A stretch of 5,046 nucleotides of DNA from Ktedonobacterales bacterium (GTDB lineage: Bacteria; Chloroflexota; Ktedonobacteria; Ktedonobacterales; JADMIN01): contig JAICKD010000320.1 of the NCBI GenBank assembly GCA_025928125.1, positions 1 to 5,046 of the forward strand, written 5' to 3'. This document shows, piece after piece, positions 1-5,046 of this stretch. Within the stretch, counting starts at the first letter, position 1, and every line of letters begins with the position of its first letter. The notes beneath the pieces are model-generated. The model did no database searches. It was not told where the DNA came from and worked only from the letters and a program-made list of their open reading frames with translations. A program made the translations under genes and the position numbers.

Positions 1-423
1 CATCCGCACGGTGCAGCCGCGATCCTCGGCCAGCGCCAGCCACGGCGCGACGTTGGCGTCATGGTCGAGAGCGGTCACGACGATCTCGTCGCCCGGCTGG
101 AGCGTCCGTCCGATGGCGCGGCTCATCGCGAAGGTGAGCGTCGTCATGTTGGGGCCGAAGACGATCTCACGCGGATCGGCGGCATGCAGCAGGTCTGCCA
201 TCGCCGCGTGCGCCTCGGTCAGCATCGCGTCGGTGCGGGCGCTGGTGAGGACGGCGCCGTGATTGTTCGCGTTGGCGGTGGTCAGGTAGTCGGTGATGGC
301 GGCGATACACTCGCGCGTCACCTGCGTGCCACCGGGGTTATCGAAGTAGACGACCGGCTGGCCGTTCCGCTCCAGCGCGAGCGAGGGAAAGTGCTGTCGG
401 ACCTGCGCGACATCGAATGTCAT
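1..423 (-). CDS. Class V aminotransferase / cysteine-desulfurase-like protein, VC1184 type (N-terminal 141 residues, runs off the left edge)
   Basis: This is the amino-terminal part of a PLP-dependent fold-type I enzyme. The ATG at 421-423 begins MTFDVAQVRQHFPSL, and the frame stays open to base 1. Visible motifs are FDNPGGTQV (residues 27-35), the start of the small and large domains typical of SufS/kynureninase-like proteins; NMTTLTF (92-98), the PLP-phosphate-binding turn; and LDHDANVAPW (119-128). In the last motif H121 aligns with the histidine that stacks on the PLP ring in SufS (EHHAN..PW). The catalytic lysine and any persulfide cysteine lie beyond the edge, so cysteine desulfuration cannot be told from another class V reaction. 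The wording fits the family called cysteine desulfurase-like VC1184, about 400 residues, whose substrate is not well defined. A weak purine-rich ribosome site (AAGAGAG) lies 6 bases before the start. No suf/isc genes are visible. Family assignment is firm, reaction uncertain. Confidence 0.93.
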   Translation of the reverse strand, partial: MTFDVAQVRQHFPSLALERNGQPVVYFDNPGGTQVTRECIAAITDYLTTANANNHGAVLTSARTDAMLTEAHAAMADLLHAADPREIVFGPNMTTLTFAMSRAIGRTLQPGDEIVVTALDHDANVAPWLALAEDRGCTVRM

Positions 424-479
424 GAAAAGCTCTCTTCTGCCCATAGCGACCTGCGCCGCAACTGCGAATATGTGCCTCA

Positions 480-485
480 ATTGTA
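480..485 (-). promoter_or_regulatory. Possible -10 element for the aminotransferase gene
   Basis: Read on the minus strand the hexamer is TACAAT, five of six matches to TATAAT, about 57 bases before the aminotransferase ATG. I found no convincing -35 hexamer at 16-18 bases upstream, so this is only a weak candidate. Confidence 0.25.
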
Positions 486-560
486 ACGCACGCCAGAACA
501 GCCGGAGTTCGACACAATCCTCACGAAGCGTGGGAGCCGCCGCACCATGCCGGGAAGACA

Positions 561-577
561 CCTCACATACGGTGAGG
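561..577 (-). terminator. Small perfect hairpin 3' of the alpha/beta hydrolase, weak terminator candidate
   Basis: CCTCAC and GTGAGG form a perfect 6-bp stem with a 5-base loop. On the minus strand it begins 28 bases after the hydrolase TAG codon and is followed by TGTCTTCCC rather than a clean T run. It may end or stabilise the hydrolase transcript, but it lacks the U tract of a classical intrinsic terminator. The rest of the 424-604 gap holds no gene that I can support. Confidence 0.3.
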
Positions 578-604
578 GGACACAGTGCGCCTAACACAGA
601 ATCA

Positions 605-1558
605 CTACCGCAGATATTGGGCGAAGAAGGCCAGCACCCGTTGTTGGTATTCGGCTGGATGCGCTGCCAGCGCGCCCGCGTGACCCCCACTCGGCGCGAT
701 CCACTGCTGCTTCGGCTGGCCAGCAGCCGCATAGAGTTGCGCCTCGCCCGCGAGCGGCGTTGTGGTGTTCCGGTCGTCCGCTGAGTGGATGAGGAAGACC
801 GCACGCGGCGCAATCTTGCCGATTGCAGCGCTTGGAATGGTAGCTTCGAGCCGCGCGCCAATCAACGCGTCCACCAACGCTGGCTCGTAGGGCAACACGG
901 GCAGTGATAAACGCCCAAAGGGTACGCTATTCATGCGGTCGAGTTGGGGACGCTCATCCGCCCAGGCGCTATCGGCCACTACCGCAACTAGCGCAGACTC
1001 GCGCGCCGCCGCCAGCAGGACAACGCCCGCCCCTAGCGAGACGCCCACGGCGCCATAGCGCTTGTTCGTTAGGTCACTGCGGCTCTCTAGATAGCGCACC
1101 GCGCCGATGACATCGTTTGGCTCGGTGGCGCCAAGGCCTATGCCCCAACCATCACTCTGGCCACAGCCACGGTCATCGAAGAGGAGCACATTATAGCCTG
1201 TCGCATAGAGGAAACGCGCCCACGGCAGCATGCTTACCCGCGTACCCTTGAAGCCATGCGCCAGGATGATCGTCGGCGCATTGGGCGAGGAGATGGTCAG
1301 CCAGCCACGCAGAAGCATACCATCGCTAGCAGTGAAACTGATATTTTGCACTCGCAAGCCTGCCTGAGCCGCCCGCGCGGCGTCAGGTATTCCCCGTGCG
1401 GCTCCATTGTAGACCAGCGTAAACGCCCGTATCGCTGGCAGCAAGCTCCATGCAAGCAGCGCCAGCAGCCCCAGCGCTCCTACCGCGACGATCAGCCTGC
1501 GCCGCAGGTTCGCGGGCTTGTTTTCCACCTGCCACATCCTTCCCGATCTGCCCGACAC
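605..1558 (-). CDS. Membrane-anchored alpha/beta hydrolase (serine hydrolase)
   Basis: Predicted 317-residue alpha/beta-hydrolase of the broad FrsA/YqkD-like (COG1073-type) group; substrate unknown. The N-terminus has an RRR cluster (19-21) and then a hydrophobic segment of about 20 residues (22-41). By the positive-inside rule this would place the catalytic domain outside the cytoplasmic membrane. The core shows HGFKGTR (101-107, oxyanion-hole loop), DDRGCGQSDG (128-137), the nucleophile elbow GVSLG with S174, IHSADD with acid D262 (or D261), and GGH with H293. The catalytic set is therefore complete and the gene looks intact. The start is uncertain. The GTG at 1558 has AGGA five bases upstream. 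The ATG at 1537 lacks a well-spaced site and would shorten the protein by seven residues. A GTG ten codons in, with GGGAAGG upstream, is also possible. The gene is transcribed divergently from comM. Lipase, esterase and peptidase activities cannot be separated from sequence alone. Confidence 0.9.
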   Translation of the reverse strand: MSGRSGRMWQVENKPANLRRRLIVAVGALGLLALLAWSLLPAIRAFTLVYNGAARGIPDAARAAQAGLRVQNISFTASDGMLLRGWLTISSPNAPTIILAHGFKGTRVSMLPWARFLYATGYNVLLFDDRGCGQSDGWGIGLGATEPNDVIGAVRYLESRSDLTNKRYGAVGVSLGAGVVLLAAARESALVAVVADSAWADERPQLDRMNSVPFGRLSLPVLPYEPALVDALIGARLEATIPSAAIGKIAPRAVFLIHSADDRNTTTPLAGEAQLYAAAGQPKQQWIAPSGGHAGALAAHPAEYQQRVLAFFAQYLR

Positions 1559-1595
1559 CCACTTCCTATACTGACGGAATCAATCAACCCCGCTG

Positions 1596-1624
1596 TTGCC
1601 AATTCGCGCGCAAGCAGTGATAAT
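1596..1624 (+). promoter_or_regulatory. Sigma70-type promoter for comM
   Basis: TTGCCA at 1596-1601 (5 of 6 to TTGACA) and GATAAT at 1619-1624 (5 of 6 to TATAAT) are separated by exactly 17 bases. They lie in the divergent intergenic region and read toward comM. Transcription would begin near 1631, leaving a leader of about 60 bases before the ATG at 1694. No equally good promoter was found on the opposite strand for the hydrolase. Confidence 0.65.
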
Positions 1625-1644
1625 AGCAGCCAGCGGGAGCGATT

Positions 1645-1661
1645 ATTCGCAAACGGCGAAT
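1645..1661 (+). other. Inverted repeat in the comM 5' leader
   Basis: ATTCGC (1645-1650) and GCGAAT (1656-1661) form a perfect 6-bp stem around a 5-base loop, AAACG. It lies just downstream of the predicted transcription start and 32 bases before the comM ATG. It could be an RNA hairpin or a short operator. A 6-bp repeat can also arise by chance, and nothing else in the sequence says which it is. Confidence 0.35.
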
Positions 1662-1693
1662 CCGGCCGGGAGAGATGGGAATGTGAGGCGACA

Positions 1694-3244
1694 ATGCTGG
1701 CGAAGGCGTGTAGTTGCGCGGTCATCGGGCTGGATGGCGCGCTGGTCGAGGTCGAGGTGGATATCGGACACGGATTGCCCGCCTTCAGCATCGTCGGCCT
1801 GCCGGACGCCGCCGTCACCGAGGCGAAGGAACGGGTGCGCGCCGCCATCAAGAACAGCGGCGCGATCTTTCCCATGCGCCGCATCACCGTCAACCTGGCC
1901 CCCGCCGATCTGCGCAAGGCTGGCCCCGCCTACGATCTTCCGATTGCCATCGCCATCCTGATGGCCTCGGAGCAGGCGCCCTTCGCCAGCGCGGTGGGGA
2001 CGACCGGCGAGGCGGGCGAGGCGCTTTTCCTGGGTGAATTGAGCCTGGATGGCAGCCTGCGCCACACCCACGGGATCCTGCCGATGGTGGCGCTGGCGCG
2101 TGACCGGGGCATCCCCGCCGTATACGTCCCGGCGATGGATGCGGCGGAGGCGGCGCTGGTCGAGGATATCGCCGTCTACCCGGTCGAGCATCTCGCGCAA
2201 CTCGTGGCGCATCTGCGCGGCGAGCAGCCGATTGCGCCGTACATCCCCGATGGCTCGCCACTGGACTCCGGCGACGACACCATCTACCCCTACGATCTTG
2301 CCGACGTGCGCGGACAGGAGCACGTCAAGCGCGCGCTCGAGGTGGCGGCCAGCGGTGGCCATAACATGTTGATGGTTGGCCCTCCCGGCTCCGGCAAGAC
2401 CTTGCTGGCGCGCACCGTCCCCTCGATTCTGCCGCCGCTCTCACTCAACGAGGCGCTCGAAGTCACCCGGCTCTACAGCGTCAGCGGGATGCTCAGCGCC
2501 GATAGGCCGCTCGTCACCAGCCGCCCCTTCCGCGCGCCGCACCACACCACCAGCCACGCGGGCCTCGTCGGCGGCGGACGCTGGCCACGTCCCGGCGAGA
2601 TCAGCCTGGCGCATCGCGGCGTCCTCTTTCTCGACGAGCTACCCGAGTTCGGCCAGAACGTGCTGGAGGTGCTGCGCCAGCCGCTCGAAGACCACATCGT
2701 CACGATCAGCCGCGCCCAGGGTACCGTCACCTTCCCCGCCAACTTCGTATTAATCGCCGCGATGAATCCTTGCCCCTGCGGCTACGCCACCGACCCGGTG
2801 CGCGAGTGTACCTGCTCGGCCTCCACCATCACCCGCTACCAGAAGCGCCTCTCTGGCCCGCTGCTGGACCGCATCGATATCCACGTCGAGGTCCCGCGAG
2901 TGGAGTATGAGAAGCTGACCAATCGGCAGGAGGGCGAGCGCTCGGCGGCAGTGCGGGCGCGGGTCAACGCGGCGCGGGCCGTGCAGGCGCAGCGGTTCGC
3001 GGGTACCAGCATCACTTGTAACGCGGAGATGGGGCCAGCCGAGGTGCGCGCCCACTGCGAGGTGGACGCCGCCGCCCAGCCGATTCTGCGCGCCGCCACG
3101 CAACGGTTGCAACTCTCAGCCCGCGCCTTCCACCGTGTCCTCAAGCTGGCCCGCACGATTGCCGATCTGGCGGGCAGCGAGACGATCACCGCGTCGCACG
3201 TGGCCGAGGCCCTGCAATATCGCGCGCGGGGCGATGTGGGGTAA
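1694..3244 (+). CDS. comM: ComM/YifB family AAA+ ATPase (magnesium-chelatase-like, branch-migration helicase)
   Basis: This 516-residue protein has the usual ComM length (about 500) and full architecture. An N-terminal ChlI/Lon-like domain (about 20-140) begins MLAKACSCAVIGLDGALV and includes FSIVGLPDAAV and NLAPADLRKAGPAYDLP. A Mg-chelatase AAA+ domain (about 190-395) has Walker A GPPGSGKT (229-236) and Walker B GVLFLDE (309-315). It also has the paired cysteines C360/C362 and C372/C374 of NPCPCG...CTC and the RYQKRLSGPLLDRID segment (381-395) with R393. A C-terminal helical domain (about 400-510) follows. The start is set by family alignment and by TGAGG five bases before the ATG; the open frame farther upstream is antisense to the hydrolase. 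In naturally competent bacteria ComM is a hexameric helicase that extends heteroduplex during transformation. It is also common in bacteria not known to be competent, so competence is not implied. No other competence gene is visible here. Confidence 0.97.
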   Translation: MLAKACSCAVIGLDGALVEVEVDIGHGLPAFSIVGLPDAAVTEAKERVRAAIKNSGAIFPMRRITVNLAPADLRKAGPAYDLPIAIAILMASEQAPFASAVGTTGEAGEALFLGELSLDGSLRHTHGILPMVALARDRGIPAVYVPAMDAAEAALVEDIAVYPVEHLAQLVAHLRGEQPIAPYIPDGSPLDSGDDTIYPYDLADVRGQEHVKRALEVAASGGHNMLMVGPPGSGKTLLARTVPSILPPLSLNEALEVTRLYSVSGMLSADRPLVTSRPFRAPHHTTSHAGLVGGGRWPRPGEISLAHRGVLFLDELPEFGQNVLEVLRQPLEDHIVTISRAQGTVTFPANFVLIAAMNPCPCGYATDPVRECTCSASTITRYQKRLSGPLLDRIDIHVEVPRVEYEKLTNRQEGERSAAVRARVNAARAVQAQRFAGTSITCNAEMGPAEVRAHCEVDAAAQPILRAATQRLQLSARAFHRVLKLARTIADLAGSETITASHVAEALQYRARGDVG

Positions 3245-3466
3245 ATGGGTAGAGATGATGAACGGTTATATCGAGCGGACAGCGGGTACACTGATAGACG
3301 CCGCGAGTTGGGCGTCTGACACGATGTTACTACACGTCATCTCCACTACGCGCGAGACCACGCGAACTCCATGGCGTCTCTTTTCGTAGCAGCCGACCCG
3401 CTACGCTACCAGACCGAACAGGCAACGGCAACAGCATCGACTATTCAATACCAGGCGGTGCTCACT
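3245..3466. other. Convergent intergenic region, no supported gene
   Basis: These 222 bases separate the ends of comM and the membrane-Nudix gene. I see no convincing coding frame or RNA gene. Besides the hairpin at 3296-3317 there is a 5-bp stem GAGAC/GTCTC (3354-3358, 3376-3380) followed by TTTT. This is the nearest thing to a rightward intrinsic terminator, but its loop is 17 bases. There is also a 6-bp stem CGTAGC/GCTACG (3385-3390, 3400-3405) without a T run on either strand. A short tandem GGCAAC GGCAAC lies at 3421-3432. Confidence 0.5.
3296..3317 (+). terminator. Hairpin 3' of comM, weak terminator candidate
   Basis: AGACGCC (3296-3302) and GGCGTCT (3311-3317) form a perfect 7-bp stem with an 8-base loop, about 50 bases after the comM stop. 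GACACGATGTT follows, with no U tract, so if it ends transcription it is not a textbook intrinsic terminator. A second copy of GGCGTCT at 3373-3379 could compete for the same left arm. Confidence 0.35.
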
Positions 3467-4693
3467 TCATGAGAGCGCGAGGTGGCCGTCAAGTACGTCT
3501 GGAAATTGTGCTAAGAAGTCGCCCAGAAACCGGAGCGCGAGGTGTAGCTGTGGGGAAAGACCGGATGTGTTCTTGCGCGCAAATGTGTCCAGACAGGCCT
3601 GGACCGCATCAATATCAGCAGAATCGAGCGGAATGCCTTCGATCGAAGCAATAAAGTCGCGCTCTGCTCGTGGTATGTTGAGTTCATGAAACATGGCATC
3701 GACAATTGAGAAGCCAAAGAACTCGGGCTTGCCACCGCGATTGAGCAGACGTGCGAAGCCGATGAGGTATGTCTGGATCCGAAGGTCTTTGTTCGTGAGA
3801 CCGCACTCTTCGATGAGTTCGCGCTGCATCGCCGCCTTGAGGACGCGACCAAGATCAACGCCCCCCCGCTCCAGGTCCGAGTAATCGAGCGAACCCGACC
3901 CAGCAGGACTCAACAATCCACTACCTTGCGCGTTCCGCTTACCCTGTCGCGCGACCACGAGATGCGAATCGCGTGTGAGCGCTATGGTGGATAGTCCAAT
4001 ATGATTAGAGAGCGCGCTCTCGGCCAATTCAAGGACTACGCCGTCCGCAGCGCTTAGCAGGCGCATTCCATCCAGCAGCGGTTCAGCGCGTCCGGCGGAA
4101 CTGATGCGTTGCATGACGATCTCATTGGTGCATAGGCTCGAGAAGTAGTCCGTTTTTTGCAGTTGGAGTGGATCCCCCCGCTCGATGCGTTCGACAGTCA
4201 GGTCAGACAAGAGGCGGACCTTTGCCTCATTAAAGATGACGGCGCCTGTGCGTACTTTTTGATGCAACGTGGACCACCGGACCTGGGTAGCAGTCCCGCT
4301 TACGTGGTAGGGCCGCGCCAGCCACTTGATCGGCAGCGCATGCCCGTTCAACATGGCATTCACTGCACGGGAGTAGGCGGCGAAATACCCATGGACCTCA
4401 AATATGTCATACTCATCGTAGGTCGTAGAGAGCCGCACGCCACGAAGCGCAGAGGATTCGATACGTTCTACCACAAGACGACGCGACCGCCGCCGTTCCA
4501 CAATCTCCTCATATGTGAAGAGGGCCACCCCCACCGCAACTGCCGCTGCTGCGAACACCATCCATACCAACACCTTGGTGATGAGCGCCAGTACGCTACA
4601 CGTAACGCCTATGACTACGCATCCGCTGTATATGTGCCAGAACCGCGTCGCGAACCGATAGACCTGGAGTCTTCCTCTGAGACGGGATACCAT
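3467..4693 (-). CDS. Two-TM membrane protein with C-terminal Nudix domain, function unknown
   Basis: This 408-residue protein has no function that I recognise. A basic N-terminus (VSRLRGRLQVYRFATRFWH) precedes two hydrophobic segments (about 23-39 and 41-60) separated by one lysine. A basic stretch, ERRRSRR (66-72), follows them. Positive charges on both sides suggest a hairpin with both ends in the cytoplasm. A poorly recognisable middle region (about 75-220) leads to a Nudix domain: HIGLSTIAL (231-239), the Nudix box at 277-299 with RELIEECGL (291-299), then FARLLNRGGKPEFFG (313-327). The first box glutamate is arginine (R283); RELxEExGL is intact. The domain may hydrolyse or only bind a nucleoside diphosphate ligand. 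The membrane part loosely recalls 2TM SLATT-type domains, which is not proven. The ATG at 4693 is chosen for its AGAGGAA site; an in-frame ATG at 4753 adds 20 residues but has no ribosome site. GC is clearly lower than in comM. Confidence 0.8.
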   Translation of the reverse strand: MVSRLRGRLQVYRFATRFWHIYSGCVVIGVTCSVLALITKVLVWMVFAAAAVAVGVALFTYEEIVERRRSRRLVVERIESSALRGVRLSTTYDEYDIFEVHGYFAAYSRAVNAMLNGHALPIKWLARPYHVSGTATQVRWSTLHQKVRTGAVIFNEAKVRLLSDLTVERIERGDPLQLQKTDYFSSLCTNEIVMQRISSAGRAEPLLDGMRLLSAADGVVLELAESALSNHIGLSTIALTRDSHLVVARQGKRNAQGSGLLSPAGSGSLDYSDLERGGVDLGRVLKAAMQRELIEECGLTNKDLRIQTYLIGFARLLNRGGKPEFFGFSIVDAMFHELNIPRAERDFIASIEGIPLDSADIDAVQACLDTFARKNTSGLSPQLHLALRFLGDFLAQFPDVLDGHLALS

Positions 4694-4699
4694 AGGTTG

Positions 4700-4706
4700 T
4701 TCCTCT
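4700..4706 (-). promoter_or_regulatory. Ribosome binding site deciding the membrane-Nudix start
   Basis: On the minus strand AGAGGAA sits six bases before the ATG at 4691-4693. The alternative ATG at 4751-4753 is preceded by TACCTATACGATA, with no purine-rich site. That A/T-rich stretch instead contains a GATAAT-like hexamer that could be a -10 element, although no good -35 accompanies it. This favours the 408-residue protein. Confidence 0.6.
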
Positions 4707-4811
4707 GCCGCACAACTGACACGCGCATCTCCATGACCGTTTTCATCGGCCATTATCGTATAGGTATTTTACAGGCGCATTCGAGATCACCTATGTTTCT
4801 CGCGCTGAGTC

Positions 4812-4828
4812 CTCATCTTCTCATCTTC
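4812..4828. repeat. 8-bp tandem duplication at the 3' end of the upstream gene
   Basis: CTCATCTT occurs twice head to tail (4812-4819, 4820-4827), followed by one further C of the same period. On the minus strand the unit reads AAGATGAG, and its first copy supplies the TGA stop of the PP2C-like gene. Because the first unit already contains the stop, a change in copy number would not alter the protein end. Confidence 0.6.
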
Positions 4829-5046
4829 CGATCTCCTCGTCACGCGCGGCCGCTGCGACAATCGAGAATCGAACAAATGCGCGGTCGTCATAGGAGATGT
4901 TGCCTGCCTGTACACCCTTCGTCGACTTGTACTGCCGCATGAGGAGCGGATCACGCTCGATGATGCGCTGCAGCGCGCGCTCTGACGCGGCCAGACTCTC
5001 ATGGAGCACAGGATATCCATCGGTAGCCAACACGACCGAGGTCGGC
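4821..5046 (-). CDS. C-terminal fragment of a PP2C-like protein phosphatase (runs off the right edge)
   Basis: The last 74 residues of a larger protein are visible; the frame is open at base 5046 and ends with TGA at 4821-4823. Near the start is VVLATDGYP (4-12), which resembles the SDG motif of PP2C-type metal-dependent Ser/Thr phosphatases. After a helix-like, charged stretch comes KSTKGVQAGNISYDDRAFVRF (about 40-60). In it SYDDRAFVRF has the position and character of the metal-binding DN-T-hydrophobic strand at the PP2C C-terminus. The other metal aspartates would lie outside the window, so the call rests on two motifs only; a different beta-sandwich phosphatase or unknown family is possible. 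The frame is preferred over an overlapping minus-strand frame (4787-5020) because only this one has these motifs. It precedes the membrane-Nudix gene on the same strand, 127 bases away (67 if the longer Nudix start is used), so co-transcription is plausible. Confidence 0.65.
   Translation of the reverse strand, partial: PTSVVLATDGYPVLHESLAASERALQRIIERDPLLMRQYKSTKGVQAGNISYDDRAFVRFSIVAAAARDEEIGR

Noticed and set aside
61..486. 141-codon plus-strand frame over the aminotransferase
   Set aside because: The opposite strand encodes clear class V aminotransferase motifs across the same bases; this frame has none.
1256..1693. In-frame upstream extension of comM (146 codons)
   Set aside because: It lies antisense to the hydrolase and across the promoter, and the ComM family start aligns with the ATG at 1694, which has its own TGAGG site.
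1643..2362. 239-codon minus-strand frame inside comM
   Set aside because: It is a high-GC shadow of comM, rich in Arg, Gly, Asp and His, with no domain motif; other frames inside comM were dismissed for the same reason.
4782..4802. CGAGA/TCTCG inverted repeat between the PP2C-like and membrane-Nudix genes
   Set aside because: A 5-bp stem with an 11-base loop and no U tract is within chance expectation; it is not enough to call a terminator or operator.
4157..4942. 261-codon open frame on the plus strand opposite the membrane-Nudix and PP2C-like genes
   Set aside because: Its translation is rich in His, Arg, Cys and Pro with no recognisable motif, it has no supported ribosome site, and the opposite strand carries a clear Nudix box, membrane segments and PP2C-like motifs.
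4787..5020. 77-codon minus-strand frame overlapping the PP2C-like fragment
   Set aside because: It is rich in Ser and Arg without motifs, while the neighbouring frame has ATDGYP and SYDDRAFVRF and stays open to the window edge.
1..5046. CRISPR array, tRNA/rRNA genes, insertion sequence ends or attachment sites
   Set aside because: I saw no regularly spaced repeats, no tRNA-like cloverleaf, no transposase motifs and no terminal inverted repeats with target duplications.

Overview
The window is a GC-rich bacterial chromosomal segment. It has dense short-spaced genes, GTG as well as ATG starts, and Shine-Dalgarno-like sites. The gene content (a VC1184-type class V aminotransferase, a membrane-anchored alpha/beta hydrolase, ComM/YifB) with high-GC codon use would fit Chloroflexota or a similar high-GC lineage. 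That placement is an impression from protein wording, not a demonstrated assignment.

Layout: (1) positions 1-423, minus strand, hold the N-terminal 141 residues of a PLP-dependent class V aminotransferase / cysteine-desulfurase-like protein that runs off the left edge. (2) A 181-bp gap carries a small perfect hairpin. (3) Positions 605-1558, minus, encode an alpha/beta hydrolase with an N-terminal membrane anchor and a complete Ser-Asp-His set. (4) A 135-bp divergent intergenic region contains a good sigma70-type promoter reading right and a hairpin in the expected 5' leader. (5) Positions 1694-3244, plus, encode a full-length ComM/YifB AAA+ ATPase. (6) A 222-bp convergent gap has short inverted repeats but no gene that I can support. 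(7) Positions 3467-4693 (possibly to 4753), minus, encode a protein with two predicted membrane segments and a C-terminal Nudix domain. (8) Positions 4821-5046, minus, hold the C-terminal 74 residues of a protein whose motifs suggest a PP2C-like phosphatase, running off the right edge.

The left two thirds look like ordinary housekeeping or scattered single genes. The right third is different: hand counts of sample lines give about 52-53% GC, against about 68-73% in comM and the aminotransferase. There a PP2C-like gene is followed on the same strand by a membrane-Nudix gene. This pair is the most interesting part of the window. Its layout resembles two-gene signalling or stress/defence modules in which a soluble nucleotide-binding domain is tied to a small membrane domain, but its function is not shown by the sequence.
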